A stretch of DNA of 64,000 nucleotides from Desmonostoc vinosum HA7617-LM4. Its GTDB lineage: Bacteria > Cyanobacteriota > Cyanobacteriia > Cyanobacteriales > Nostocaceae. The stretch spans positions 62,001 through 126,000 of the forward strand of contig JAHHHC010000002.1 in the NCBI GenBank assembly GCA_019359515.1, read 5' to 3'. Every line of letters starts with the position of its first letter. Positions within the stretch are counted from its first letter, which is position 1. Position numbers and translations under genes: made by a program. The notes beneath the pieces were generated by a model. The model was not told where the DNA came from and searched no databases. It saw only the letters and a program-made list of their open reading frames with translations. Shown here piece after piece: positions 1-7,686 of this stretch.

Positions 1-954
1 AGAAGCTTCTAACCACTCGTGAACTAATTCCCAGCGATGCAACAGAGCAAACCGAATTAAGTGATATTTAAAGCGCTGCTGTAAATAATCCCTCTGCCGA
101 GGAGTTAAATTTAAAATCGACTCAATTTCCTGTGCTGATAGATCTTGGAGACGCAGAGAAAAGTAATCAGCACAATCGGTTTGTTGTCGTTGTTCTAAAT
201 AACTCATTAATTCGGTAATCACAACAGAACGCAAAGTATCTTCTTCCGGTTCTGGTTCTGGTTGCGTTGCCATTGTTGAGCGCAATTGCTGCACTGCTGG
301 TTCTTCCCAATTCCCATCAGCTTCGCTAGTACTACCTTCTGCTGCTTGTTCGATATCTACACTGGTTTCTGGGGGTTGCTGTTGGGAGAAAGTTTGCGCT
401 CGTAAGATAATCAGCTGCTGCTGACGACCTGGTAGAGGAATCCGGCGCTTACCATAGCGCTCGGAAAAAGCCATATACTCGGCCAATTCCAGAAGGGTTT
501 GCGGGCGATAGGTAGCGCTGAGTTGATTTTCTCGGCGAAAAGCGTTCAAAGCCTCTAAATAAAAACTTTGTAGAAAATCTTCGATTATAGTCAGCCGCCC
601 TTGGTAGCTGAGTTGCCTTTGCGGAGGATTAATGTAACGATAAATAATGGCACTCAAAGTGCTGTGTAATTCTACCCTGCCTCGATTTGAACCTAATACG
701 TAATACCTGAGACACTGTTGCAGCCGATGTCGGGCTAGGGTGATTGCTGAACTTTCTACAGCACCGGAAGCTTGGATGCGTTTACTTTCATGGCAAATCC
801 GGTAAACTTCGGCGGCTATTCTTGACGCCACATCGTGGCAATTCTGCTCCGAAGCTTTGGTTGACTGCTGAAGCTCCTTGAACAGGAGTTGAAATATCAC
901 CTCCACGTCAATAGAATTTTCTCCCAGAATATTTGCGGTTGCGGCTGAATTCAT
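1..954 (-). CDS. hetZ: HetZ-like heterocyst differentiation protein (3' end outside window)
   Basis: Open frame of 318 codons from an ATG at 954 running off the left edge, so the C-terminus is missing. The translation starts MNSAATANILGEN and is mostly helical and charged. A helix-turn-helix-like stretch, SAQEIESILNLTPRQRDYL, lies near residues 273-291 and resembles sigma-70 region 4. A low-complexity Glu/Pro patch (QPEPEPEED) precedes it. From memory of the family, HetZ is about 400 residues and is an early regulator of heterocyst differentiation acting with HetR. The neighbours sds, murI, amiC2 and amiC1 appear in the same order next to hetZ in Anabaena PCC 7120, as far as I recall, which supports the call. 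Function is inferred from that resemblance and synteny. Confidence 0.72.
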   Translation of the reverse strand, partial: MNSAATANILGENSIDVEVIFQLLFKELQQSTKASEQNCHDVASRIAAEVYRICHESKRIQASGAVESSAITLARHRLQQCLRYYVLGSNRGRVELHSTLSAIIYRYINPPQRQLSYQGRLTIIEDFLQSFYLEALNAFRRENQLSATYRPQTLLELAEYMAFSERYGKRRIPLPGRQQQLIILRAQTFSQQQPPETSVDIEQAAEGSTSEADGNWEEPAVQQLRSTMATQPEPEPEEDTLRSVVITELMSYLEQRQQTDCADYFSLRLQDLSAQEIESILNLTPRQRDYLQQRFKYHLIRFALLHRWELVHEWLEAS

Positions 955-1159
955 AGTCTCGGTTTTAAACAGACCCTAACGTACTTAAATACAACCTGTA
1001 CGACCGTGGGTATTGGCTTAGTAAGTTTTGCGTATAAGCTAAACGCAGGCCATCCTGCGATGAGGATTTGGCTTCAGTTTATTGTTCCCAACTCTGTTTG
1101 GATTATTTACACTTCGATAGATGTTATAGCCATTACCCAGGAGCCGTTTACAAGTCATT
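955..1159. promoter_or_regulatory. Divergent intergenic region hetZ / conserved hypothetical
   Basis: 205 bp between the divergent hetZ-like gene and the gene at 1160. It must hold both promoters. AT-rich -10-like stretches are present, but no binding site could be assigned with confidence. Confidence 0.4.
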
Positions 1160-1633
1160 ATGGATTTAGAAGCACAAATTCAATTGCTGATTGACAATGC
1201 ACCCGATGATGGTGTAACACCACAACTTGTCGCAGCAATCGCCCCGACGCTGGGCGCGATCGCTCAAGAGTTACGCTATTCCCAATACTATATTCTTCAG
1301 AGCGTGAAGGAAGATTGGGTTTTAACGACATTAAGCAACCGTGCAAATCCAGAATTGGAAAAGCGCGTCATTTATGCTTTTCCTACCATACAGGATATTT
1401 CCCTAATCTCATCTGCTGGGCTAGACCCTCAACTAATAGCTATAGCTGTTCCTGTCATCAATATTTTGTTCCAACTAGTAGTATTAGAACCCGTAGATAG
1501 CATAATTTTTTTAGAAACTCCTGGCACAACCACCAATGCTTTTGAGGTGCGGCGAACAGACTTACAAAACCTCATTCAACAACAGCTACAGCAAAATAGA
1601 CCTCACAGACCGATACCCCCTGATATTGCTTGA
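1160..1633 (+). CDS. Conserved cyanobacterial hypothetical protein (157 aa)
   Basis: ATG start; product MDLEAQIQLLIDNAPDDG... A soluble-looking protein with a regular alpha/beta pattern and one hydrophobic stretch (residues about 88-112, LIAIAVPVINILFQLVVLEP) that is too mixed to be a clear membrane helix. The C-terminus is Gln-rich (QQQLQQNRPHRP). No catalytic motif recognised. It sits divergently from hetZ and convergently towards sds, a neighbourhood I recall as conserved in Anabaena-type genomes, so it is likely a real gene. The stop is followed directly by a tandem GGGGACT repeat. Function unknown. Confidence 0.75.
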   Translation: MDLEAQIQLLIDNAPDDGVTPQLVAAIAPTLGAIAQELRYSQYYILQSVKEDWVLTTLSNRANPELEKRVIYAFPTIQDISLISSAGLDPQLIAIAVPVINILFQLVVLEPVDSIIFLETPGTTTNAFEVRRTDLQNLIQQQLQQNRPHRPIPPDIA

Positions 1634-1634
1634 A

Positions 1635-1676
1635 CTGGGGAATGGGGACTGGGGACTGGGGACTGGGGACTGGGAA
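1635..1676. repeat. Tandem heptamer repeat (TGGGGAC type)
   Basis: Four to five head-to-tail copies of a 7-mer, TGGGGAC, beginning just after the stop of the gene at 1160. This is the short tandemly repeated repetitive (STRR) class typical of Nostocales intergenic DNA. No gene is encoded. Confidence 0.85.
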
Positions 1677-1810
1677 ATTGTCATTTGTCATCCTTCGACT
1701 TCGCTCAGGGCAAGTTGTTATTGATTATTCTCCGCGTCACCCTTCGGGTGACGCTCGCAAGCTCGCTAACGCAGTCGCCTGCGGAGGGAAACCCTTCTGC
1801 AGCGCTGTCT

Positions 1811-1906
1811 CCCCGCGTCCCCGCGTCCCCGCGTCCCCGCGTCCCCGCGTCCCCGCGTCCCCGCGTCCCCGCGTCCCCGCGTCCCCGCGTCCCCGCGTCC
1901 CCGCGT
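1811..1906. repeat. Octamer microsatellite, 12 perfect copies of CCCCGCGT
   Basis: Twelve uninterrupted copies of CCCCGCGT (96 bp), followed by CTCCCTCATCTCCCTCAT and then the stop codon of sds. The same octamer plus tail occurs downstream of glyA near 59.48-59.54 kb. Open frames through it encode only artificial Pro-Arg-Val-Pro-Ala-Ser strings. Copy number is likely to vary between strains. Confidence 0.95.
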
Positions 1907-1926
1907 CTCCCTCATCTCCCTCATCC

Positions 1927-2898
1927 CTAATAAAGCCGACCGAGAGTGTAGTTAGCTATGTTAATCAAGGCTTGATGAGACTCTGAGGGTGAGAGATCAC
2001 AAAGATGCTCAGATGCTAACTTAGTGTGATAAGCTGCTAATTCTCGCGCCCTCTGTATACCCTGGCTATCCTGAACTAGTGCTAGCGCCTGCTCTAAATC
2101 CCCTTGTTGAGCAAACTGTCTCTCAATCAGTGCTTCTAAGTATGGTTTTTCCTCTAAAGCAAAGAGAACTGGTGCGGTCAGATTACCACTTTTGAGATCC
2201 GAACCCGCTGGTTTACCCAAGGTATCTGTCGTGCTTGTAAAATCTAAAATGTCATCTACGATTTGGAACGCTATACCAAAATGACGCCCGTAGTTATACA
2301 AATGATCGGCTGTTTCTTGAGAAACTTCGCTAAGTAATGCGGCTGCTTTGGAACTGTTAGCAATTAACGAGGCGGTTTTGTAATAGCTCTTTTCGAGATA
2401 ATCTTCAATTGAGACATTAATATGAAAGCGATTCATTCCTTGTTGGATCTCCCCGGTAGCCAGATCCATAATCACTTCCGAAAGTAGCTTCACCACCTCC
2501 AAGTTATCCAAATTTGCTAAATACCATGATGATTGGGCAAAGAGAAAATCTCCTGCCAATATGGCGATGCGATTACCAAATAAGCTATGAACAGTAGGAA
2601 CACCACGTCGCATATCTGACTCATCTACCACATCATCATGCACCAAGCTAGCTGTGTGGATCATTTCCGTAATCTCTGCTAGGCGTCGGTGACGGGGTGT
2701 AATGTCTTGTTCGAGCATGGTAGCCCGCGATATCAGTAAGACAATTGCGGGTCTGATGCGTTTCCCTCCAGTTCCGAATAGATATTCGGCTGCTGCAAAG
2801 AGTTTAGGGTGGCGATTTTCAACTAGCTGTTTGAGATTATCTGCTAGTATTCGCAAGTCTGCTTCCACAGGGGTAAACAGGGAGGTAGCTGGGGTCAT
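1927..2898 (-). CDS. sds: Solanesyl / all-trans polyprenyl diphosphate synthase
   Basis: 323 aa, the usual length for the long-chain trans-prenyltransferase family. It elongates allylic diphosphates with isopentenyl diphosphate; in cyanobacteria the C45 product supplies the plastoquinone side chain. Visible hallmarks: GGKRIRP at residues 44-50 (IPP binding), first Asp-rich motif DDVVD at 88-92 followed by RR, and second Asp-rich motif DDILD at 215-219, all intact. The start ATG at 2898 gives the normal N-terminus. The gene is monocistronic by spacing, and its stop abuts the octamer microsatellite, so that repeat lies in its 3' UTR. The exact chain length cannot be read from sequence alone. 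Confidence 0.93.
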   Translation of the reverse strand: MTPATSLFTPVEADLRILADNLKQLVENRHPKLFAAAEYLFGTGGKRIRPAIVLLISRATMLEQDITPRHRRLAEITEMIHTASLVHDDVVDESDMRRGVPTVHSLFGNRIAILAGDFLFAQSSWYLANLDNLEVVKLLSEVIMDLATGEIQQGMNRFHINVSIEDYLEKSYYKTASLIANSSKAAALLSEVSQETADHLYNYGRHFGIAFQIVDDILDFTSTTDTLGKPAGSDLKSGNLTAPVLFALEEKPYLEALIERQFAQQGDLEQALALVQDSQGIQRARELAAYHTKLASEHLCDLSPSESHQALINIANYTLGRLY

Positions 2899-3955
2899 GG
2901 ATGGGCGGACTCTGGCTTAGGTTACGAAAGTTTACATATCCTATATTCATTTTAAGATAACGCTGTGCTAGCGCAAAGTTTTCATGAGGTAATCCCACAA
3001 ATCTTGCTTGAAAATTGGGAGGGGGGAGTAGGGGATGAGGGGGATGAGGGAGCAAAAGAGGCAGGGGAGGAAATCACTAACACCCAATCCTCACGCAGCT
3101 CAACGCCCCGCTACCGCGCTTCAGCACTTTTCATGGATTGTCTGTTTTTCATTAAAGACACAGAGAATAAATAGGAATCGTATTTGATCTCTGAAAAAAT
3201 TCAGTACCAATCGAAAAGGTTTTTCCCTACTCCCTACTCCCTACTCCCTACTCCCTACTCCCTACTCCCAGCCTACGCAAGTAATTTCAAAAATCAAAGC
3301 GGATTACTATAGTAAAATTACTTATGGTAAAATTAACATAATGTTAAGATTTTTTGAAAAATTTATTTTGAGTTTAATGTGCAATTGTCTAAAAAATTTG
3401 AAATTTAGTAGATAAGTTAGCTGAAAAGTTACGGCCGTTGTGTTAGGCTAAAATTAGGGATTTTAAATTTTTCTAATATTCACCTCCAAAAGGTTAAGTC
3501 ACCTATTAATGGCATTAACTGGTTGGAGTTGTGGATTTAAAATAACTCGTCGTGGATTCAGTTCAAGGACGTAACTCCTTGAGTAGATTCTGGGCATGTG
3601 AAACTACTTAGTTAGAGTGATCAACACCCTTACGGGCCGCCGCTACACGTCTTTAGCGCACGTTGAGCGCAAGCTTGCTCTTGCTATGTTGGTTACACAT
3701 AGGAATAGAGCAGGCCAGGTAGACTGTTGAGGAGCGCAGTTGCAAGTTGCTGTTTGGCAGTTTGCCTGCTGTAGGATGTTGGTCTGCAAAAGATTGAGCT
3801 AAATAGTTAAATTCATTTGCCGAAGAGTATTATACTTCTACGCGAAGGTTTGGCATAGCAAAATAAAGCCATCGAGAATGCACTTGAATGGCTGGAATTT
3901 TACTAGGTTTATTTATGAAATTTTATATCGATGTCAATAAGGTGCTGGGAGAACA
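2899..3955. other. Long intergenic region (about 1.06 kb) with heptamer repeat
   Basis: Between sds and the small gene at 3956. Contents: an AG-rich low-complexity run near 3018-3070; six perfect CCCTACT heptamers at 3225-3266; an AT-rich promoter-like segment at 3300-3480; and a G+C-richer segment at 3550-3800 with short hairpins such as TCAAGGA/TCCTTGA near 3565. The last part could be the 5' UTR of the small gene or an RNA, but I recognise no RNA family. No protein-coding gene is supported. Confidence 0.6.
3225..3266. repeat. Tandem heptamer CCCTACT, six copies
   Basis: Six perfect head-to-tail copies of CCCTACT; STRR-type intergenic repeat. Confidence 0.95.
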
Positions 3956-4162
3956 ATGATTTACGGGATTTACGGAAGTGTGCCTATGATGATTTTTATT
4001 TTAGCGTCTGGATATTTGTTTGCTGTTTACCTATTATTAGCACTGGCAAAGCGTACAGGCAGAAAAGTTAATCATACAAATATCTCTTCCTCGGTTAAAG
4101 GAAAACGTAACGAGGAAATATCTGTGAGGACAAAAATAACTGAAGCTGTCAATAGTCAATAG
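3956..4162 (+). CDS. Small single-pass membrane protein (68 aa), unknown function
   Basis: ATG preceded by GGGAGAAC, a usable ribosome-binding site. Residues about 9-32 (VPMMIFILASGYLFAVYLLL) form one clear transmembrane helix, followed by a basic, Ser/Thr-rich cytoplasmic tail (KRTGRKVNH...). No known motif. It is followed by a strong hairpin terminator shared with murI. Coding potential is supported by the start context and membrane topology, but it is short, so it remains a hypothetical. Confidence 0.6.
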   Translation: MIYGIYGSVPMMIFILASGYLFAVYLLLALAKRTGRKVNHTNISSSVKGKRNEEISVRTKITEAVNSQ

Positions 4163-4223
4163 TTCCTTGACTGTTGACTGTGCCGATTTGGGATTTAATT
4201 TTAATGATTACAACAAATCCTTT

Positions 4224-4260
4224 ATATAGAGACGCGCCATGGCACGTCTCTATATTTTTT
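4224..4260. terminator. Bidirectional hairpin terminator
   Basis: Near-perfect palindrome at 4224-4255 (ATATAGAGACG...CGTCTCTATAT around GCCATGGC, one mismatch) followed by a T run. It lies between the convergent small gene at 3956 and murI. The AGAGACGCGCC core recurs at 33.09 kb, so it is also a dispersed repeat. Confidence 0.85.
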
Positions 4261-4322
4261 GTTATCAAAACATCAACCTACACCTGTCAGCTTCTCCCTG
4301 CCTTTTGTCCTCTTGGTTGGAG

Positions 4323-5180
4323 TTAGGAAACTGTAGTGCCAGTGAAGCATACCTCTTCGACGAGAGGTGTGTAACCTAACCACTGTAAACCAGACTGGGC
4401 AAATTGTTGCGAACAACCGCTAACAGCAAAACGAGTTGGTAGTGGTGGGTGGGTATTTCTTAAGCTTAATAAGTCCAACTCTTGGGTACAAGCTGTGACA
4501 ACATGAACAGCTGGATCAACTAGCTTAACTGATGCAGGGAGGAGCGATCGCAATACTGGCGTCAGCAGAGGATAATGGGTACAGCCATGGACTAAAGTAT
4601 CAATTTCTTGCTGTAATAAAGGCTCTAGATAAGCTCTAGCGACCTCTGTAGTGTAGGGGTCGTAGATCCGGTTTTGCTCAATGAGTGGTACAAATTCAGG
4701 GCAGCTAACCTGCCAAACTTGAACTTCAGGGTCAATTTCTAGAATAGCTTGGCGATAAGCATTACTTTTAGCGGTGGCTGGGGTAGCAATTACACCAATG
4801 CGCTTTCCTTGCTGGACTGCTGCTTTTGCCCCTGGCAAGATGACACCCAGAATGGGAATATTAAATTCCTGACGTACAGTTTCTAGTGCTAAAGCGGAAC
4901 TGGTATTACAAGCCATAATCACCATTTTTACCTGCTGCTGTTGCAGCCAGGTAAGAATTTCGCGTGTAAATTGTAAGATTTCTGTTTGTGAGCGAATGCC
5001 GTAGGGAAGTCGAGCTGTATCCCCAAAATAAACAATTGATTCGTTGGGGAGTTGTCGATACAGTTGTCGCAGTACCGTCAGACCACCTACACCACTATCA
5101 AAAATGCCAATTGGGGCACGTTGGGGTTCTTGCTCAAAAAAATCGTAAAAATTTCCTTCAAAAATAGAAGATGAATACAC
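4323..5180 (-). CDS. murI: Glutamate racemase
   Basis: 285 aa. Converts L-glutamate to D-glutamate for the peptidoglycan peptide stem; cytoplasmic and cofactor-independent. The motifs are intact: FDSGVGGLTV at residues 27-36, YFGDTARLPYG at 51-61, the first catalytic Cys in ACNTSSA (C91) and the second in HGCTHYPLL (C200, with H202). About 20 residues precede the core; this leader is slightly longer than in most MurI proteins, and an internal start cannot be excluded. It lies downstream of amiC2 on the same strand, separated by about 170 bp, so cell-wall supply and cell-wall cutting genes are neighbours. Confidence 0.95.
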   Translation of the reverse strand: MYSSSIFEGNFYDFFEQEPQRAPIGIFDSGVGGLTVLRQLYRQLPNESIVYFGDTARLPYGIRSQTEILQFTREILTWLQQQQVKMVIMACNTSSALALETVRQEFNIPILGVILPGAKAAVQQGKRIGVIATPATAKSNAYRQAILEIDPEVQVWQVSCPEFVPLIEQNRIYDPYTTEVARAYLEPLLQQEIDTLVHGCTHYPLLTPVLRSLLPASVKLVDPAVHVVTACTQELDLLSLRNTHPPLPTRFAVSGCSQQFAQSGLQWLGYTPLVEEVCFTGTTVS

Positions 5181-5353
5181 AGGTAGATGTTGATTTAGGT
5201 TTTTGGATTTAAAATACAGAATTTAGCAGAGAATTTGCTAATTGACTACTAAATTTTGCATGTAAACGCGGTTTAATTACTACCTCTTCAAGATAGAACC
5301 GCATGTAAGCAATCAGATAATAAGGCATAAAATTCTTTTCCCAATCCCTAATA

Positions 5354-7261
5354 TTACCTTTGTTTTAAGTATTGGAGAATACCACGAGCGATCGCCTCTG
5401 CCATCCGATTCTGGTATTCTGGTGTTCCTAATCTAGGATTGTCCTCTCGACCAGACATATAGCCTGTTTCTACTAAAATTGAGGGCATAGAACTTTTGCG
5501 GAGAACGTAAAACCTAGCTTTACGAGTTCCCCGGTCTTTGATGGTACTAATATTTTGAAGAATAGAATTGCGGACTGCTTCAGCCAAAGCATAACCACTG
5601 TCGTAATAATATACTTCTAAGCCATTGACATCGGGACGGCCATCAACAGAATTAGCGTGAACACTGACAAACACAGTTGCATTGACTCGCTCGGCAATGT
5701 CCACTCGTCCTTGAAGTTCTACAAAAAAGTCAGAGTCCCGCGTTAGTAATGTTTGTACACCATTCTGCTCTAAGATGGCTGCTATTGTTTTACCAATAGG
5801 CAATACTACATCCTTTTCTAACAGTCCACCCAAACCAGGAGCGCCGGAGTCTTTACCACCATGTCCAGGGTCGATAACCACTAGTAATTTACCTCTAGGA
5901 ACTGAGGAGCGTGGTTGTGGCCGAGGTGTGGGTTTGGGATTCTCGCCACTGGGATTTGGTAATTGACCGTAATTGGGTGGTGGTAAGGGAGGTACGCTGC
6001 TAGCACGAGAGCGTTGTAATTGTAAAGCTAAAAGTTCGTCATTGACTTGGTTAAGTTCGCCAATTTGTACTCCTGCTGCCGGTTGGACTAAGACGTTGAC
6101 AGTATTAGCTTCTTGTGGTTGCAAACGTACCCGTAGAATGGGGCTATTAGCGTTAAATGCAGGGCCTGTAACTTTGGGAGCCAAGTTAGCGTTATTAATA
6201 ATAATCCGGAATAAACCAGAGGTTCGATCCCAGCCTCCTGTGGCCGATAAGGTTTTGTCAGCTCTAATTAGTAATTGTGTACCATTTCCAGCCAATTCTA
6301 CAGACTGGATAGTAGCTGGTGAACTGTTATCAAGTGATACAGGTGGGCGGGGAATATTACCTCCAGGCAATTGAGAAATCCCACGATTCGGTAGAACCAC
6401 GAAACCGCCAACACTGCTGGTACTTGCTCGCCAGCCTGGGCTATTTTTATCAACCTGCAAAGTCATGCGTACTACAGGTGGTTTAGCTTGTAGTTGGCTA
6501 AATTGGATACGGCTAACACCGTAGCGATTAATTGATACATCCCCTGACTCTAAGTTTGGGGATAAAGAAGCGTTTGCAATGTCAATGTTAATAACTTGTT
6601 CGTCATCGCTGCGATTTACCCGAATTTGCGGATTACTACCACCATTGGTGCGAACGAAGAAGCCATCACCAGTTACTTGTAAGTTTTCAATTTGAGTGAT
6701 TCCTGTTGTAGCACTGATCACAGGTTGCTTGTTACCTGGGATGACAGGGCTGGTTGTGACAACATTATATATATTTCTAGGGGAAAATACTGGTTTAGGC
6801 GTTGAGGGAACTGCTGTGGCTAGAACTCCTCTTTCTTGCTCTCCTGGAGCTGTTGACGAAGGTGATTTTTCTACTTCTGGTGTAGGTAGTTGTACTGTCC
6901 AGCGACTAGCAGTCGTACCAACAAATTTCACCTGTTTGGGGTCTAAAGTATAACCAGGTGTGATTTCTATGACAATGCGTGTTGTTTGTTTGTCAAACTG
7001 CCCAACACGAACAGAGCGAATTGCACCGCCAAGTTGCTGTGTAAGTTGCGGTTGTCCAAAGGTGGTTTCCGGTAAGTCAATTACTAAGCGCGTGGGGTTG
7101 AAAATCAATTGGGCTTTGGGTTGAACAGCCCCTACAGTGTTAATTTCCAGTCGGTTTTGGTTGGCATCAAAACGCCAAGATTCCAGTCTCGCAGCCAAAG
7201 CCGGCGACGATAGCATGAGGATAGTTCCAAAAGTACTGGGTAGTAACCAGTGTAATTTCAC
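5354..7261 (-). CDS. amiC2: N-acetylmuramoyl-L-alanine amidase with AMIN domains (AmiC2-type)
   Basis: Cell-wall amidase that cuts the bond between MurNAc and L-Ala. The start chosen is GTG at 7261 (VKLHWLLP...), preceded by AGGAGAAAGGAC and matching the paralogue; the longer frame from 7318 begins with TTG and has no such site. 635 aa: signal peptide (about 1-23, ending SSPALAA), an AMIN domain (about 24-110), a second AMIN-like segment, a Pro-rich linker (PLPPPNYGQLPNPSG), then an Amidase_3 catalytic domain with zinc-ligand motifs IDPGHGGKDSGA, a Glu in LLEKDV, SVHAN and a late Glu in SILVETGY. By order in Anabaena it corresponds to AmiC2; such amidases drill septal nanopores needed for cell-cell communication and heterocyst formation (family knowledge). 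Confidence 0.9.
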   Translation of the reverse strand: MKLHWLLPSTFGTILMLSSPALAARLESWRFDANQNRLEINTVGAVQPKAQLIFNPTRLVIDLPETTFGQPQLTQQLGGAIRSVRVGQFDKQTTRIVIEITPGYTLDPKQVKFVGTTASRWTVQLPTPEVEKSPSSTAPGEQERGVLATAVPSTPKPVFSPRNIYNVVTTSPVIPGNKQPVISATTGITQIENLQVTGDGFFVRTNGGSNPQIRVNRSDDEQVINIDIANASLSPNLESGDVSINRYGVSRIQFSQLQAKPPVVRMTLQVDKNSPGWRASTSSVGGFVVLPNRGISQLPGGNIPRPPVSLDNSSPATIQSVELAGNGTQLLIRADKTLSATGGWDRTSGLFRIIINNANLAPKVTGPAFNANSPILRVRLQPQEANTVNVLVQPAAGVQIGELNQVNDELLALQLQRSRASSVPPLPPPNYGQLPNPSGENPKPTPRPQPRSSVPRGKLLVVIDPGHGGKDSGAPGLGGLLEKDVVLPIGKTIAAILEQNGVQTLLTRDSDFFVELQGRVDIAERVNATVFVSVHANSVDGRPDVNGLEVYYYDSGYALAEAVRNSILQNISTIKDRGTRKARFYVLRKSSMPSILVETGYMSGREDNPRLGTPEYQNRMAEAIARGILQYLKQR

Positions 7262-7686
7262 AGTCCTTTCTCCTGATTCATATTTATGGGAGTGGTCAAT
7301 ATTTCGATATGTTGGCAAATCCTCACACCGTCACCGCCTAGAGTTGAGCTTTGATGCATCTTTGGGTTTGGCACTGTTATTCAGACACAGCTAATGGCGT
7401 AAGATTCTAGCACGCCCCTCTGATTTTGCAATGTCTTTTGCGCGTAAAAATTCCTTATAGGATGAGTTAAGCTACCACAAAAAAGCGGGATAAATCCTAT
7501 TATTCAACTTTAAATACTGCCGATTAATAAAATTAAAATCGGACATGGTGATTAAGTTGTATGAAAGCCGAACCCATTTTAGATGTATTTAATCATTGCT
7601 TAAACTACTTTGAGAATAGGAAAAAAAGTAATAAATGATTTTTGTCATTTGTACTGTACTACAAGTTTATAGTGTATTAACTTAAC
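7262..7686. promoter_or_regulatory. Intergenic region amiC1-amiC2
   Basis: 425 bp upstream of amiC2. The first part (7262-7435) is similar to the sequence just upstream of amiC1 (9565-9740), including TTCTCCTGATTCA, GTTGAGCTTT and CTCTGATTTTGC on the plus strand. The gene duplication therefore included the 5' region. The rest is AT-rich with no recognised feature. Confidence 0.6.

Noticed and set aside
961-985. AGGGTCTG-like sequence upstream of the hetZ-like gene as a HetR site
   Set aside because: Only a short partial match to the GGGTCTAACCC palindrome, very close to the start codon, without the second half-site.
1630-1986. Two open frames rich in PRVPASP
   Set aside because: Encoded by the CCCCGCGT microsatellite; no ribosome site, and they run antisense into sds.
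3550-3800. Known structural RNA (6S, RNase P or tmRNA) in the gap before the small gene at 3956
   Set aside because: No recognisable conserved core of any of these; only short local hairpins.
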